Shown: positions 1 to 13,739 of the stretch, piece after piece | Layout: every line of letters begins with the position of its first letter | Numbering within the stretch: position 1 is the stretch's first letter | Assembly: GCA_036924285.1 (NCBI GenBank) | Contig: JAYKYS010000015.1 | Location: 310,001 to 374,000, forward strand | Source of the DNA: Asterella californica | Lineage: Eukaryota; Streptophyta; Marchantiopsida; Marchantiales; Aytoniaceae | Length of the DNA: 64,000 bases | Direction: 5' to 3' | Program-made: the position numbers and the translations under genes | Notes under the pieces: generated by a model | Seen by the model: only the letters and a program-made list of their open reading frames with translations | What the model was told of the DNA's origin: nothing | Database searches by the model: none

Positions 1-3000
1 TGAATGAGGTGAACTATCCTCGAGTTCACTCTGTCCGATAGGGATCTGAATATCCTTGGAGTGTTCAAAGGTTCCCGATGATCCCACGTTATCGAGTAAG
101 TGTAGAACCATCAAGAGCTCATAGAAGATAACACTAAATTAGTTCTATAATGTCAGATTAGCTATCGGGACTCACTCAAGAATGACTGTGCAGGACAAAT
201 GTATATACGGTGTATATACGGAGTGATTACGACAATTCTGGAATCGGTTGTTGGTTCTTCTCAACTAAGATTTGATTTGTCTTTCAAGAGGCTTTAACTT
301 CGAAGGTTAATCATTGAATGACAGCCATCTTGTTAGACTTGTATGAAATGCTATTGAACTGTATGAATGTTGAATGAAGAAGAGAAAAACAATTTGACAA
401 TGTTACATACAGAGAGTCTGAATATCACAATCGATTTTTAAAACGAGATGGATTTGTCCGACATCTGAAACGAACGCAACGTTGGAGCAACTATCCTACT
501 TGATAGCTTACGTTGCACCGGCTGATTGTCTAGAACTCGTTGTCCAAGTTGTCCAAGTTGGCAAAGCAGTTAAAAATCAATTGCATCCTCCTCATGTCTC
601 AAACTCGAAGGTGTAGAAGATTTAGTGGCATACTCTACCTTCGCCTCAACTTGTGCAACTTCTGCATTGAATGAATACGTATTCTTCTGATGGCGCAACC
701 ACAGATAGTACTATCTACGGTCTCAAAAGGAAATCGCAAACAACAACCTACATTTGGTTTACATTTCGCTACATGGTCAACCAAATGTAGGTTGTTTGTT
801 GAAGAGCTTACTCCTTTTGAGTGCTCTTTCGCCCCGTTCCTTTGGCCTGGTCTAGCTCGGAACCCCCAAACTCTCCTCAAACCGTCGTATCATCTCGCTT
901 TATAATCTAGCACAAACCCACATCTACCTCTGACGACTTTCATCATTGTGATAAACTTGTATTGCTGCAGAACAGGGTGAACATGGATCGGGAATTACTA
1001 GCATACTGAGTACGGGCACCTTCTTATGGAAAAGTCTGTACCATGTACTTTCAAATTGTTCCCAAGTTAATGCCCACAATCGTCTCTCCGTCTATCAGAT
1101 AAGTGCGCACTCGGCGGGCATATAGGAAGACTACATGGGTTTCCATTTTGGTCTCCCGTTAATCAATCACAGCGAGGTACTTCGTCCAAAAGAGAGAAAC
1201 CGTTGAAGTTATACCACCACCCGTTGCAGGTGATACTCGATGACCCATTGGGGAGAGTTATCAGAAGAGCAGACTTCTTTTCACTTCTTCAGATACAGCT
1301 GAGGAGCACACGGAACAGAATCCGTTTACTGACCAACAACACTGACAAGGTTTCATTCGCACGACTCGTCCTGATTGAACGTAGGTTCAACAAACGTCTC
1401 CACGAACTCTGAAGGGATGATACTCAATCACTGATGACACCACCTTTGTTCCCATTAGAAGTAAAAGCCAACCCAGGAGTACTACATACCTTGGAAGGAG
1501 TATAGTCCATAAACTTTCCAATCCACCTCTGAGGCTCCTCCGCCATTTTATGACGACAGTTTATGGGAGTGGGAAGAGACTTCCAACGTGGAGGAAGAAA
1601 TAGACACTACACCTCTACCTGCTACATAGGCGATGGACAAGGCTGCAGAAAAACGAGTGCTTCCGTATCTCTACAAGATTAAATCAATAATGACTGTACA
1701 CCGTTGTGTGAACAGTGGAACTGGCAGGTGTACGAAGCTAGATGTAGAAGTGTGACATTACACCTTATCCTTCCACCGGATCAGAATCTGGGTCAGATGT
1801 TGTGCATAAGTTCCAGTCTACGGTGGTTCTGCATCTTCCGGAACAAGAACAGGTGCCAACTTCACCAGAAGATGTTGGGTTGAGCGCCACATTTTAACGT
1901 AGACTCAAGCCTCCTGTATCATTTACATACTTGTAACATCTGACTTTAGCATCTGTCAAGCGATATTCTCGCACATATAAACACAGAAATACAGTACACT
2001 TTCCTGAATATTCTACAGCCCCAAAAACTTCATCTCTGCCAGAACATCACTTCAAAGGCTATCCTAGAACTATATCCCACTATTTCTGCAAAATCTGACA
2101 TGTCATCCGCTATCACGGTATTTAAGGTGCCTTTAACGATCTGTCAGAACAATATAATTAATCCTCCCGTCCTATTACCAGGAACTCATCGCAACTGCTC
2201 GCAAATGTTTTAAACCAACGAGTGTATGCTTACATATACGGACAAGAGGTAAGACGTTGTACAAAGAACGAGGCTCTGGGAGCTGGGGCTCTGCATAGCA
2301 CACTATCCTTCGGTAGTAGTAGCTGTGTAAGCATCACGCAATCTTAAAAATCCACAGACTCTTGATCTGCATCAACCGACAGAATAAGCATATCGAAGAT
2401 ACGGGGAAGCAAGGTAATAACGTGGCATGCTTTCAGAAATAAAAATCAATCGTCCTTTCATGCGAAAACTCAATAGACGAAGGCAGTCGGATTAAAGCTG
2501 CGATTTATAGCTTCCAAGAGTTCAGGATCATACGGAACAACTTGCAGAGACTGACAAAGCCAATTCAGCACCTGATCTAAATGATCCATCCGCTACAACT
2601 CGAAAGCAAATGTTTTATCCTGATGACTAAGATCCCAACAAGGGATTAATCCTACACGTGAAATCTGGACTATCTATCATCTATTCCGCCTCTGCCCTAG
2701 AGTCGGTTCATACGGCTCATATTTCCTAAGTCAGATTCGACCTCCGACAATACAAACATCGACTTCATCAACGTTCTTAAGGAGGCCCCAGAACTCTATC
2801 CTAGCCCGCAGTTCTACGGCACCAACAGCGCACCGGCTTCTACTCCACCCCAGCCGTTACCTATGAGCGGAGGGTAGACTTGGTAAATGACTGAGATCAG
2901 TAGACAGATCCACCGATATACTAAAGTTCACAGGAGAGCTGAAGTGATAAGGAACTTTGATGACACTACCTCAAGTGCGATGCTAAGAGCTCGAAGTGAT

Positions 3001-3855
3001 ACACACTCTACCTTCAACCAAAAGCAGGGTAGAAAAAAGAATCAGATATGGGACACTTCACCTTCAGCCGTAAGGTAGAGCTCACAGTCGAATGGAAGGC
3101 ATGACCGGAATCTGTAGTCTGAGATTAGTACAAGAACGTCCGATCTCCAAGCTCAGCAGGAAGATCCGTTCGAAGCTCGGACCGGCAACGTCGAAGTCGG
3201 TTGACGCTCTTGGAATATGGGAAGTGCTGCAACTCATGTGCCTCCCTCTGCTAGATCACAATGTAGAGTACGCCGCAGGTCGGTAGGTGACTTCACATTA
3301 AAAGCCAATGCGCTTTTAAACCGCCAGGGGACACAGGGACACAGAAGAGAGAAACCCGTCCGCTGTGATGCACACAAGCGGCAACGATGAAAGCGGTCAT
3401 CGACACTCACGGCGACCAAATGGAGGAAAGTCCGTTAGCTGCCAAGCGTCTCGGAAGGGAAGTCCGACCAGAGATCCAGGCGCTGCAGCCGATCTTGTCG
3501 AGTTAGAAGTGTAGAACTCCAGAGGACTGCGTGAGAAACTCTTCTGACTGAAAATCTATCTGGCAACCAGCAAGGACCACATCGAACCCACGTGGTGAAC
3601 ATGTCCCGACCTCTGACAGGATGTTCACAGAAGGGACCGACTGCTGGGATCGGGTGGATGTGAAAGAATCTCCAACTGTTACATATTGACAAGATTACTG
3701 ACATCAACCGAACTGAGTGACTCCGCAAGTAAGCCTACAAAACTCCCTACATTCTTCTTTCTGCAATGTACAGGTACTAAGCTACAACACTAAATCAATA
3801 TTCAGCTACTGATATCAATAAATAGGCGTCCTTGCATAGCACCATGGTTTAAAGC
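1..3855. other. Region without a recognised gene
   Basis: I see no open frame with codon structure or domain similarity here. The longest frames are under 100 codons and look random. Composition is moderate in GC between about 2.7 and 3.6 kb and AT-richer elsewhere. A small tandem repeat of an 11-nt TGTATATACGG motif lies near 200-222, and one clear inverted repeat lies at 743-796. The last few hundred bases may hold the 3' UTR of the DEK gene, which ends at 3856 on the minus strand. Confidence 0.5.
743..796. repeat. 17-bp inverted repeat (hairpin)
   Basis: Two perfect 17-nt arms (743-759 and 780-796, core CCTACATTTGGTT and its complement) are separated by about 20 nt. Outside the perfect part the arms stay complementary with one unpaired A. 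It may be the ends of a tiny foldback element or a hairpin transcript. No gene context decides. Confidence 0.6.
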
Positions 3856-6800
3856 TCAGTCAGTCTCTTCAGCTCCGCCATCAGCTGTTTCTTCTGCCGT
3901 TGATGTGGACTGGGATTGTTCAGTATCTTTCTTGGAATCCTTCTGCTGCTCTGCTTTCGTTGCATCAGCAGTCTCGGAAGTCTCTCCTGTTTCTACATCC
4001 TTGGCGGCTGTGTCACCAGAAACATCTACGGATTCCTCGGCTCCATCAGAATCAGCGTCCTTTTCTCCATCTACACCAGACGGTGGAGTCTTTCCTTCCT
4101 GCGACACCACCGTTGTCTCCTCTGCTTGAGCTTCATCTTCTCCTTCTGGATGTGCATCTGTCTCTACTGGAGCCTCCTCATCGGTGGGTTCCTCTGCCAG
4201 CCTACTCACCTCTTGCCGAATGAGAAGTTTCACGTGAGCCTTCTTCACACTGAGGTCAACATTAAACTTCTTCTCTGGAAGTACAAGACAAGATTCAGTG
4301 ACTGGTATGTTTGATCCAAAACAGATAACAATACAGGCTCTTTCCACAGAATACAACATCTACACCGATTACCGTAATTAGTGTGGACACCTTAATAGTG
4401 TGGATACAAAAATAGTGTTATACATAAATATATAGTGTTATACATAAATAGTGTTATACATTTGGTGCCCTTGTTTGTGTAGGGTTCCTTTATGTTAAAC
4501 ATACTAATTACGGTAATCAGTGTAGTAGCTTTTAGCAATTTCAAGGACAACTCACCAAGTTGTATAACGATGTCCATGAAGGTGACCTGGACACATCACG
4601 GTCAGAGAGTATAGAATCAGAGAAATCACTATAGAATCGATCCTCAGCCGCAGATTCAACTCTCTTCATTACAGAAAAGAAACCCCGGAGCTCCAGTGAT
4701 TCCCCTAGATGTTCATACCTTGCTAAAATCGGCAGAACTAAGGTCTTTCAAAAGGTCACGAATCTCATTTTGCAGGACTTCATCAGTCGGTATGTCCCCA
4801 CTCTTCTTCTTCTTAATGGTTTCCTTCCCTGAAAAGATGAGTACCAACGGCTCCGGAATTTCATCGACCGTGACAACAAACTCATCTGACTCCCGCTCAT
4901 AAGAAAACAGAACATGCACGATCTAATATCCCTCAGTATGACAAGTCAGCACATCAACTGCCCGATCCAAATTCCTATAATTAAAAGTCCCGACTGAGAA
5001 CTGCACGTCGGTACAGCTGAACTACCAAAGTAAAATGGACGTATGCAATTGCACACATGACAGGCAAGTTCGTGAATTCCGCGAGGTACTCGGGATCCAT
5101 TAAAACCTAGAGGTACTGGAGCAAAACTCCGCTTTGCCGTAATCATCGGAGAGTTTACCTACGCGTCAAGAGTCTCATACAAGGCCGAAAAACCGGTGCA
5201 GAGAAGGGGCGTGAAGCTTAAATGAAACACTGTTCAGATGAGTCCTAACTCTCTTGTGATGCTCCAAACTAATGATGTAGTACAGTACTTCGACCCTAAG
5301 TTAAAATTACGACCAGTTTAAAGCAGTGACTAGACCCCTTACCTCTTCTGCCGCCTCTACCTGTAGATTTCTCAGGGTGTTTCTCCTTGCTCTTTTCTTT
5401 CTCCTTCCCCCTTCTCTTCCTCTCGGGGACCTCTTTCTCCTTGAGCTTCTCCTTTTCTTTGTCTTTCTCGAGCATCTCCTTCTCCTTGAGCTCCTTGTTC
5501 TTCTTCCTGGAGCCCTTGGTGTAGACTTTTTCAGGTGGTTTGCTTGTACTCCGAGTGATATCTGGAGAAGGTGTTTTTATTCCTAGAGAGAAATCATTTG
5601 CAGAAGACTTAGATTCACCCTTGACAGCCGATTTTTTTAGACCCAGATCACCTTCAGATTCTTCTGCGTCGTGCGAGGCCTTTCCGTGTATTTCCTTGGT
5701 ATCGTTCTTAGAAGATTTTGCAGTCTTCTTTTGAGGTTTGTGCTTGGCTTCATAGTCTTCATCGTCCTCGTCGTCTTCTTCTTCCGATTCTTTGAAGGTT
5801 AAACGTTCCTCTACCTCCTCCACCTCCAGATCTTCATCCCCACTGCTGGGTTCAGCATCTCGCCCATCTCCATCAGATTCACTGTCACCCTTCTGTTTCC
5901 GGCCTCGTCCTCTCTTCGAAGTTGAATCTTCTATCTTGCGTCGCTGATTTCAGACAAAAACAAGAAGGAGAAGCATTGACAAGAGAGAAAGCTAATCAGA
6001 AAACTAACAAGGAAAGCTTCAAAAAAAGAGGAACCCACTTGACGAACTGCAATATGCAACCTCTTGGAGTAAAGGTTTAACCAGACTAGTAACTCCGCAC
6101 ACTAAATATCCCGAGTAAACGTTGACCTCAGAGAATAGCTTCTATAGTCTTTCAGAAAAAAGACCATCCAAGGTGACAAAACTAAGTACCTTCTTTCCTG
6201 GGGTGCCCCCTCCTCTTCCCCTTCCTGGACCCCTACTTTTTCGCTTCTTCTCTTTGAGTTTCTGCATAAGTAGATAACAAAAAAGAGCAGAGTTCAATAC
6301 ACCCTAGTAGACTTAGCACATAACACAGTTCATACAGACCTCGCAGTCCCCTTTGGACAATCGTGTGGATATGCACCACAGATGCGTTTCGAACATACTG
6401 CTTCAGATCAGTCGATTTTATTTCTCCTTCCGACCCATGGGGCTTTGTTTATCCCACAAAACCAAGGAACGACAATAAAGAGCCGAAGGGGTGAAAAGAC
6501 CTAGAAATTTGTACTTTAATGCTAATTTTCAGGGCGAATTTTGGTTCTCGGAGAAAAGTAAATGGAAAAGGTTGAAGAAACCAAAATATGTCAACAATGG
6601 ATCAGTGATCAAGTTACCTGTTCTTTTTCTCCAAGAGAGACATCAGTTGTTTTGTACGGAGATTCCAGAAACTGTAGGACTTTTACCACCAGCTCTTCCT
6701 GCGCGAAGGTGGACACTTCAGACCAGGGAAATACCCAACCAGCCACCGGTTCAGGAAATCCTAGGAACACGTCACCCGGAACTGGTTTAGCACAGACTTA

Positions 6801-8961
6801 GGTGGAAGATAAAAGTCAGTACCTTCTTTCCTGTCTTCGGAAGGTGAAGATCGAGCACATCAATAAGTTGCCCAAGTCCCTCTTTCGTATATCTCTCCAG
6901 CTTCTCTTTCACCTTGTTCTTCTCCTTCTCCTGCATTGGAACGCGTCTCAGTCATGACGCACAAGGACAGAGGGAACCGTTCACCAGCAAATACCAATTT
7001 ATGAACAACACAAATTATGATTATAGTTGGATCGAATCTCAAGTCAAGAGGAAGACCACAAAGCATGTCAGCATTTACAGACATACCGTGACTAGGGTCA
7101 TAATTAAGAGAAATGCCTGGAAGAATAGGAAAAATTCAGTTGCAATGTGAAGTCTTACTTCATTTTCTCCCCACACGAATCCTGAAAAGCGGTAAATGTT
7201 GTACTTCAGCACGCTAGCCTACAGGAACACCGAGGAAAGAAACTTGGAAGTTAGTCTCTTTCTCAAAATCTTTGACCAACCAATGAAGATAATTTTCAGA
7301 ACAGCTCCAGGAAGGAGGAATGCAAGATGAAAACCTCAAAACATTACATTATTGGAACTAGCTACGTGACCGAGGGTTTTCATCTCTCTGACCTTTCCAC
7401 GCTTGTTGTAAAGTAAAGAGTGCAACATATTCAGAATCTCGTCGCCTTTCGCTCTCTTCGCTAACTTGTACGCAACTGCGACATGAGCACAGAACATACT
7501 TACTCAAAATGCAGCAGAAGCATGTGTTATAAAACCTTTTAAACGACAGTATGGTCAGTGAAGTATCTGAAAGCAAATGTACGCGCTTACTTGAAAAGTA
7601 GCGGAAACATAAGTTGCAAAAAGCCTTGCAACGACAAGTGGGTCCGTTAAACTATCTGAAATCTGAAGAACATATAGGGATAGTCTAACGGTAGGTTTGA
7701 AGATAAACTGGAGACAGAAAATTACGGGAAGCGCAATAAACGGTAAAATTCACCCGATATCTGGGAGAAAACAGATTGAACACTCTGTCGACATCGAGGG
7801 TAGAGCCAAGACGATATTGAGTAATTTCGGAACGAGCTAGAGGTTAGGTACTCCTAGAAAGAAACGAAGACAAAAAGATGAACCCTGGAAGTGAGAAAAT
7901 TTCGCCAATGTACTGTTCACATGACCTGAAACCAAGCAACACCTGCGAACGAAGCTTACCGTTGGGAATGTCCATGAGAGGGGTGCCGGTTCCCTGCATT
8001 CATAAACAGCACATTTAGACTGTGTAACCGCGTGGTTTAAAACAGCGCCATATGGAAAATTTACAAACACTCACTTAATCTTTAGATCGACCTATGTCCC
8101 GCTGACATCCATTTGCCCATCCGGTATTAGGAGTATAACAAGAGAAGACCCGATATCTTCTGCAGTTCTTACCTGTTTGATGACGAGCTCCTTTTTCCCT
8201 TTATCCACAGAAGCAACGAACCTCTCAATAGATTTCCTCTCACGAGCTGGCCTATCTCTCTCGGATAGAGGGGTGACCGGAGGCTCTCGCCTCTTTCGGG
8301 ACTTTTTCTTAATTTCTTTCATTTCCTCTTTCGGGGCTTCGTCAGTTTCCATGGCCTGCTCTACCGGCTTCGGCTCGACGCTGCTTCTCTTTGGGCGACG
8401 TCCCTTTTTCTTTGGATTGACTACTACGCCAGCTTTTTGCTCCTCCACTGGCAAGGTATTGTCCTCAGACTTCACTTGCTTGTTCTCGTCAATATCCATT
8501 GCGACCTTCTCCTCTGCTGGTGCTTCACTCGACACGTTCTTTGAAGCGTCCCGGTCTATTTCCATACTGTCTTTCGCTTCCCCGCCCTTGGCCTCGTCGC
8601 GCTTATGTCCGTCTTTAAGCTTGGCTTCCTGGACATCTGATCTGGCATCTACAGGATCATGAGCATCTCCTCTTGATATACACGCTTTGCTGTCCTCTTC
8701 CATTGGCTCTTCAGTCCCCTTTTTAACACCCGTGGTTTCTTCAGCAGCAACTTCCTCTGTTTTAATGCCTGAGTAGCTTTTGGAGGGCACACTCACTAAC
8801 GCAACCTCATCCTTCGAATCCCTGTTTCCGCAGGCCTTCATATCATCAAGCCCTTTCGCCGAGCTGTCATCTGCATTCGTAAACTTCACCGGGTCTCCTA
8901 CCCTCATTTCTTCGTTGGGTGTTTTACCGTTGGGAGCAGTCTCTGTGGCTGCGTCAGCCAT
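3856..8961 (-). CDS. DEK: DEK-domain chromatin-associated protein (795 aa, 11 coding exons)
   Basis: Spliced minus-strand gene assembled from GT-AG junctions with consistent phases. Coding exons in transcript order: 8961-8173, 7993-7960, 7475-7393, 7218-7159, 6930-6823, 6698-6618, 6261-6190, 5943-5343, 4828-4719, 4586-4556, 4274-3856 (2388 nt with stop). DEK proteins are nuclear, bind DNA and histones, and act in chromatin organisation. Residues 1-226 are acidic/basic low complexity with NLS-like KKKGRRPKR. The conserved N-terminal DEK region runs from about 227 (PPVTP...RERKSIERFV) through DIPNVAYKL, LLYNKRGK and FSGFVWGENE to about 358, then a SAP-like helix block to about 385. A KR/GRG linker and a long charged stretch (410-609) follow. 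The DEK-C domain is at about 620-690, spread over three exons (IRDLLKDL, TFMDIV, KKFNVDLSVKK, IRQEVSRLA), followed by an acidic tail. Start: ATG at 8961; the upstream in-frame GTG is not needed. Exon borders come from sequence reading, not transcripts. Confidence 0.9.
4363..4522. mobile_element. TA-flanked MITE in the last DEK intron
   Basis: A 160-bp element with terminal inverted repeats: CACCGATTACCGTAATTAG at the left and the complement of CACTGATTACCGTAATTAG at the right, one mismatch in 19. It is flanked on both sides by TA (4361-4362 and 4523-4524), as expected for Tc1/mariner-type insertion. The inside is AT-rich and contains three copies of a TAGTGTTATACAT motif. It lies within the intron 4275-4555 and leaves both splice sites intact. 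It has no coding capacity. Confidence 0.75.
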
Positions 8962-10950
8962 GCTACAAGAGCTACTTGGAATAAGCTCCACAACTAATCT
9001 TCGTCAATCTAGAAGTGCTTTTCTCTAAAGCGCTAGAGATACAATGAAAGCAGGCACCGCCAAGTCTCCCCCGTTCAGTGCTTGCGTCCTCCTCTGATCC
9101 GGAAGCCCACACAAGGCGAGAGTTACCAGTTCAGAGCTCGTCCCCCTCTATTTTTAAAAATCCAGCGGTGGAAATTCCCAGTGATATGATTTCTGAAACC
9201 ACACACCAGTAGAACTCTGCTCCGATACTTGAGTTTGAGACCCCTGCTTCCAGCCTTGTACCTTACTACCCTGTTCCGAGTTGTAGACTGCACTTACTTC
9301 TGTAACCAATAAGACTTTACACGCAGCACGATCCCTAGAAAGCTCCTGAACTATCACAGACGTGCACACAGTCCCTTTCAGCCCAGCCCTCAAACCCCGT
9401 GGTTTCTCCTTTATCCTCTAAGCTCCAAGCACCTGCATTACCTATCCCTAGATAGCTCAAACTGCATACGCTCCAATTGTTCCACCTTTGATCCGTATTA
9501 CAAAACCCGTCCGTTTCCCTAAAGAGCTACTCTGTCACAAAGAAGCCGTTGTATCCCTTCTGTCGCTCCTTCAACGCTAAAGCCTAGTCCATCTTCGCCA
9601 CGGCGTTCTGAAACCTCAGCGCATGCTCTGTGAGAGTCCCTTCGCACAAAAATGTGCAAGCCTGTTCACACTAGTTGCACTCGAGCACCAGCAACACTGG
9701 AAACAAAAATCGACAGAAGGCATACCAAAACGTACCCGTGCCAACACTTGCCGTCTTCAGTCTTTATAAGGTGCCCCATCCATTTCCGGTGTTCGTTAAT
9801 AATAGTCAGATAACAAAAACCCCTCAGTTCAGGTCTTAGATGTCGACAACGGTGCTGATGCTGCGTAAGGACAATGACACACACCCCTGCTGCTGCAGGC
9901 GAAATAAGGCAAGGCAGCAGAGTGAACACAACACCACCACCACCACCACGCAGCATACGATAAAAACGACTTTCTCCTTCTCTTGTCTGTTAATATCGGC
10001 AGTAGCACTATACTAAACAACAGTGCATTTCTTCGTCCTTCGACTCTCGACCACCGTCCCAAACATACAACATTTCAGACAACAAGAGTCTGGCCTGCCT
10101 CGCCACCCTTCCCACTTCTTCCCATCATAATCTGCTCCCGCCAGCTTTCTAAATTTTTTCAAGCTTCAAGAATCCCCCGCAATTTTTTCATCGCATCTAC
10201 AACCCTCCCATCTACCCATCAAGCGCGAGCGCCCGTCAGCTCCTCCCCTCCGGTCTTTTACACCTCGAGTTTTAACCGAGTCCTCCCTCACATTCTTTCG
10301 ATCTAAACCCGTTGGTTTCCGACCGCATCCGACGGACCGCGGATGGAACTGGTCCTGAACCTTCCCTTCGGATAATTGGTTTTCACCGTGGCTTGCGTGC
10401 ACCTGGAGTGCCCTGCCATATTTCGGCCTTGTATAGGGTAACAAACTCGCCGCGACTACACGGCGTCTGCTCCCAAGGCACGGGATAACGTTTAGAGAGG
10501 CCGCGAAGCCCCGCCCGATCCACCTTAGTTTGAAGATGCGCTCGTTGACTGTCTGTGTAAACTGTCAACCATCGGTTGTTTTGTCGATCCGGAGGTTCGT
10601 AGTTAGAGAGGTGCTTCGTGTTGGGATTTGCGGTAATTGTACCGTCTGCGGCGGGGCCACCTGGTCAAGCTCCATGGAAGTCCTCGTCCACGTGTCCCCT
10701 CTCCATTTGCTTACTCTATATCTCCGCTTCGGCCCTTTCGAGCTGGTTCCGTTCACTAACCGGGCACCTTTGACCGCCCTTCCTGCCACCGAACCAGCTA
10801 AAGTTACCCGCGGCGCAGTGTGATGACAGTAAGTGTGTAACCTCGGCCAGTAGCTTCCATTCCGACAGTCGAGATGCACGGAGTTATCTGTTCTTGCCAA
10901 GACATCATTCAGCTTCACTGTTAAGAGCATCTCCACCCGTATTAGGGATA
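8962..10950 (-). promoter_or_regulatory. Upstream/5' UTR region of DEK
   Basis: This stretch precedes the DEK start codon and is clearly less AT-rich than the DNA beyond 11 kb. It should hold the 5' UTR and promoter. A short CAC/CCA trinucleotide run lies at about 9932-9950. No TATA box or transcription start can be assigned with confidence, and no other gene is recognised. Open frames of up to 123 codons near 10.5-10.9 kb overlap on both strands and show no domain. Confidence 0.4.
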
Positions 10951-12290
10951 AAGAACTCTTTATCTCTAATTTTCAGATTAAGGGCATAACCGCACCTCGT
11001 ATTTTTGGAGCTTATAGAAATAACTGAGAAAGCCAAGAGGCAAGTTCTCGGTTATCACAATCGTTATCACCGCAATGTGGTCGGGCTGAGGGCTGTATCG
11101 CATTATCTTTCTCTCAAGAGTCAGGAATCTCCCTCCAAAGAGCGAAAAGTATCGGGAGGGTTCACCAAGTTTTCTCCCTAAACTGTGGAGAGAGACCGGA
11201 CCGACAAAGCAAGACATTATGTGATGAGGATCTTATTACCGACTCTAAACTCCAAACATGCAGAAAGAAAACTAGAGTGAAAAGGCATGGTGCGATTATG
11301 CTCTAAGAGTGTAATATCTTTATTTGTAAAGGAGAAACATTTCTACCGCAGTTTTCAAATGGTTCTCTAAATAACATCAGACACTAAAACTTGTTCAAAT
11401 ATGCATGCAAAATCAACTTTTGAGAACTTCTGCTCACTTGCTGTTACCAAAAAAATGTATAAATATTAAACAAAAATCTTATATCAAACTGATAAGAAAA
11501 TTTAAAATATCCTATAAATATTAACTGTTAACTCAACCTGGAATAGCAATACGAACTGGATATAAACTATAAAGGAAATACGGACAGACGTACTCTCCAA
11601 AATACATATGCTGGCTGCTGATCGCTATCCATATTCATTTAATGAAATGTTTAATTTAATATTTAACTCTTCTCAATAAAAATAGATAATATATTAAACC
11701 TTTGTATATTTGCCTTCTCCATCAAGAGAAGATGAATTATGCAAGGAAGTTAAACTTTTAGTAAAATATCCAAAAGTTTTCCTCAAACTGTAGATAAGCC
11801 TGTAGAAGCTTTTCCTCTAACTGGCACCCTAATTGGTCAGGGGAGCCTTTAAAGACATGCGACTCTAAACACGGAAATGCCAATTACACCCGGCCCAGTG
11901 ATGATCAGCACTACCAGAGGTTCGAGTAAGTGTTGCACCACTGGCATGGTAATAGGCTGACTGAGCATGAAACTGCACACATGGCGTGGAGGTTCCTTTG
12001 TACGTGAGCAGAGACAAGGTGAAACCAGTTCTGGGAGTAAGCGCTTTAAGTGTGAACGTATGAGATGGGGATTCAGTTTTCTCACAAAACGACAAGCAAA
12101 TCGCCACTCGGAAGCAAGGCGGCAGCGATATGTATATAGGAGAGCATTGATTCAGAAAGCAGTAATAACCACGAAGAAAGTTCAAGCATGACGATCTTGA
12201 GCAAAAACTCTACTAGGTCAGAAAAACACTGTGGCAATGGGGTTTTGCAACACTTCCGTAAGGTAGAGATAGGTAGGAAAGGAGTACATT

Positions 12291-12307
12291 AGGGGGTGTT
12301 AAAGTTC
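12291..12307 (+). repeat. Relic of a copia-type polypurine tract / LTR start
   Basis: TAGGGGGTGTTAAAGTT resembles a G-rich polypurine tract followed by the TGTT start of a Ty1/copia LTR (compare GAGGGGGTGTTGAAAG at the better-preserved copia element in this window). The same string occurs near 18462-18478. No matching LTR body was identified around either copy. Confidence 0.35.
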
Positions 12308-13739
12308 AGAGGAAAGATTCTTCAACGGCAAAGAGGTAACTGGTCATAAAATTATCACAAGTAAGTTTATATATAACAACAATTCATTCTGGGTCGCGTC
12401 TGTGATTGAACATTAAAATTTTATCACTGATTAATTTTCATTTGTACACTCAAGATAATGTCTCTGAGCAGCAGAGAATCTATTGCAAAAGAAAACGGAC
12501 GAAACCACTGAATAGCTATTAAGAAAACACCCGTGATGTTTTCTTGCGGGTATCTCATGAGGTGCCCGCATGAAACACTGGCCGCAGTCTGCCCGAAACC
12601 GTAACTCACGTCTCCGGATTTGGAAACCTGAGTTTTACAAAACTGTTGTAATTCCCGTAAAGTTTGTAGGTTTCGGCTGTACGTAAAACTAGAGGTGGTA
12701 CGTAAAATTTATAGTCACTTGATATAACTATTGAATGTTTGTAAACGGTATCTCTTGAATGTCGTTGAAAAACATTAAATCGAATTAGTATACTCGTTCT
12801 GTAATCCCTGCCAATGCCTGACAGTTTACACTTAAGTCTTCTCATCTGAATCCTGTAAATTTTTTTATGGGAAAATGCTCTTCAGTTGGAGATCTTTCTT
12901 GCAATCTCTTACAAAATCAGCAAGTTTTGTTGCACCATCATCACATCACTTTGACCTTCACATCTTCAGAGAACTAGAGTCACTCAAAGTCGCAATTCCG
13001 CTGTGTAGAACTAACGTACTCCTTAACTGGCTTTTTTATATTGTGCAAAAGAGTGCATAACTTTTCTTGGATGTAATGAAAGGAGATATTTAATACAAAA
13101 TCATGCAGTAACTCATGGTGTCTTTATATCACCAAACCGTTAAAACCATCTTCAATTCCTCAAGGTCTTAACATTTATGTATGGTTTTCGGTCCAGTTCT
13201 GCTTCATATAATGTACATGGATCATTTAGCCCTGGGATCTGCTTTGACGCTCCGAGTCTATATCACGCCTACGTGGTGCTGAGGTGGAATGAGACCTAGA
13301 CCATATGATTATCCCAACTTCAGAGGTAAAATAAAACTTGATCAGTAGAGTCCATTGCAAACAACTTGTTATGTATTAACATATGACATTGTGTATTATA
13401 GACATATGAAGTCAATAATACATTCAGTTTAGGAATATACTTAATAGCTTCTGGCCCTTAGTACCAACAATTCTCACTTAACATAACCCAAAGGATAATT
13501 TAGTATCGAATTCCACTGAGATAATCCCATGAGTTAAAATAAACAATTTACTTTTAGTATCTCGTTTTCCTTGGTGTTAGCATCAGTTGCCTTTCATCGA
13601 AAGTTATTCTAAAGACACTCTCAGATGTTTCGTACAAGGGGAAGTAGCGAGTAGTCAGGTTTAAGAACTTGAGGCATGCAGAGAGTGTAAAGAGAATATG
13701 CATTCAAATTGCATTTATAGGAAAAAAGGGAAAAAATAA

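Noticed and set aside
7159..7181. A 23-nt microexon in DEK
   Set aside because: An AG lies before it, but the frame runs on upstream to 7218 (ASVLKYNIYRFSG) with a better acceptor and correct phase.
8177..8662. Plus-strand frame of 161 codons
   Set aside because: Antisense shadow of the first DEK exon, whose minus-strand reading is clearly the coding one.
10530..10936. Overlapping frames of 97 and 123 codons near 10.5-10.9 kb
   Set aside because: They overlap on opposite strands in GC-rich DNA, with no domain or splice context. Likely promoter-region chance frames.
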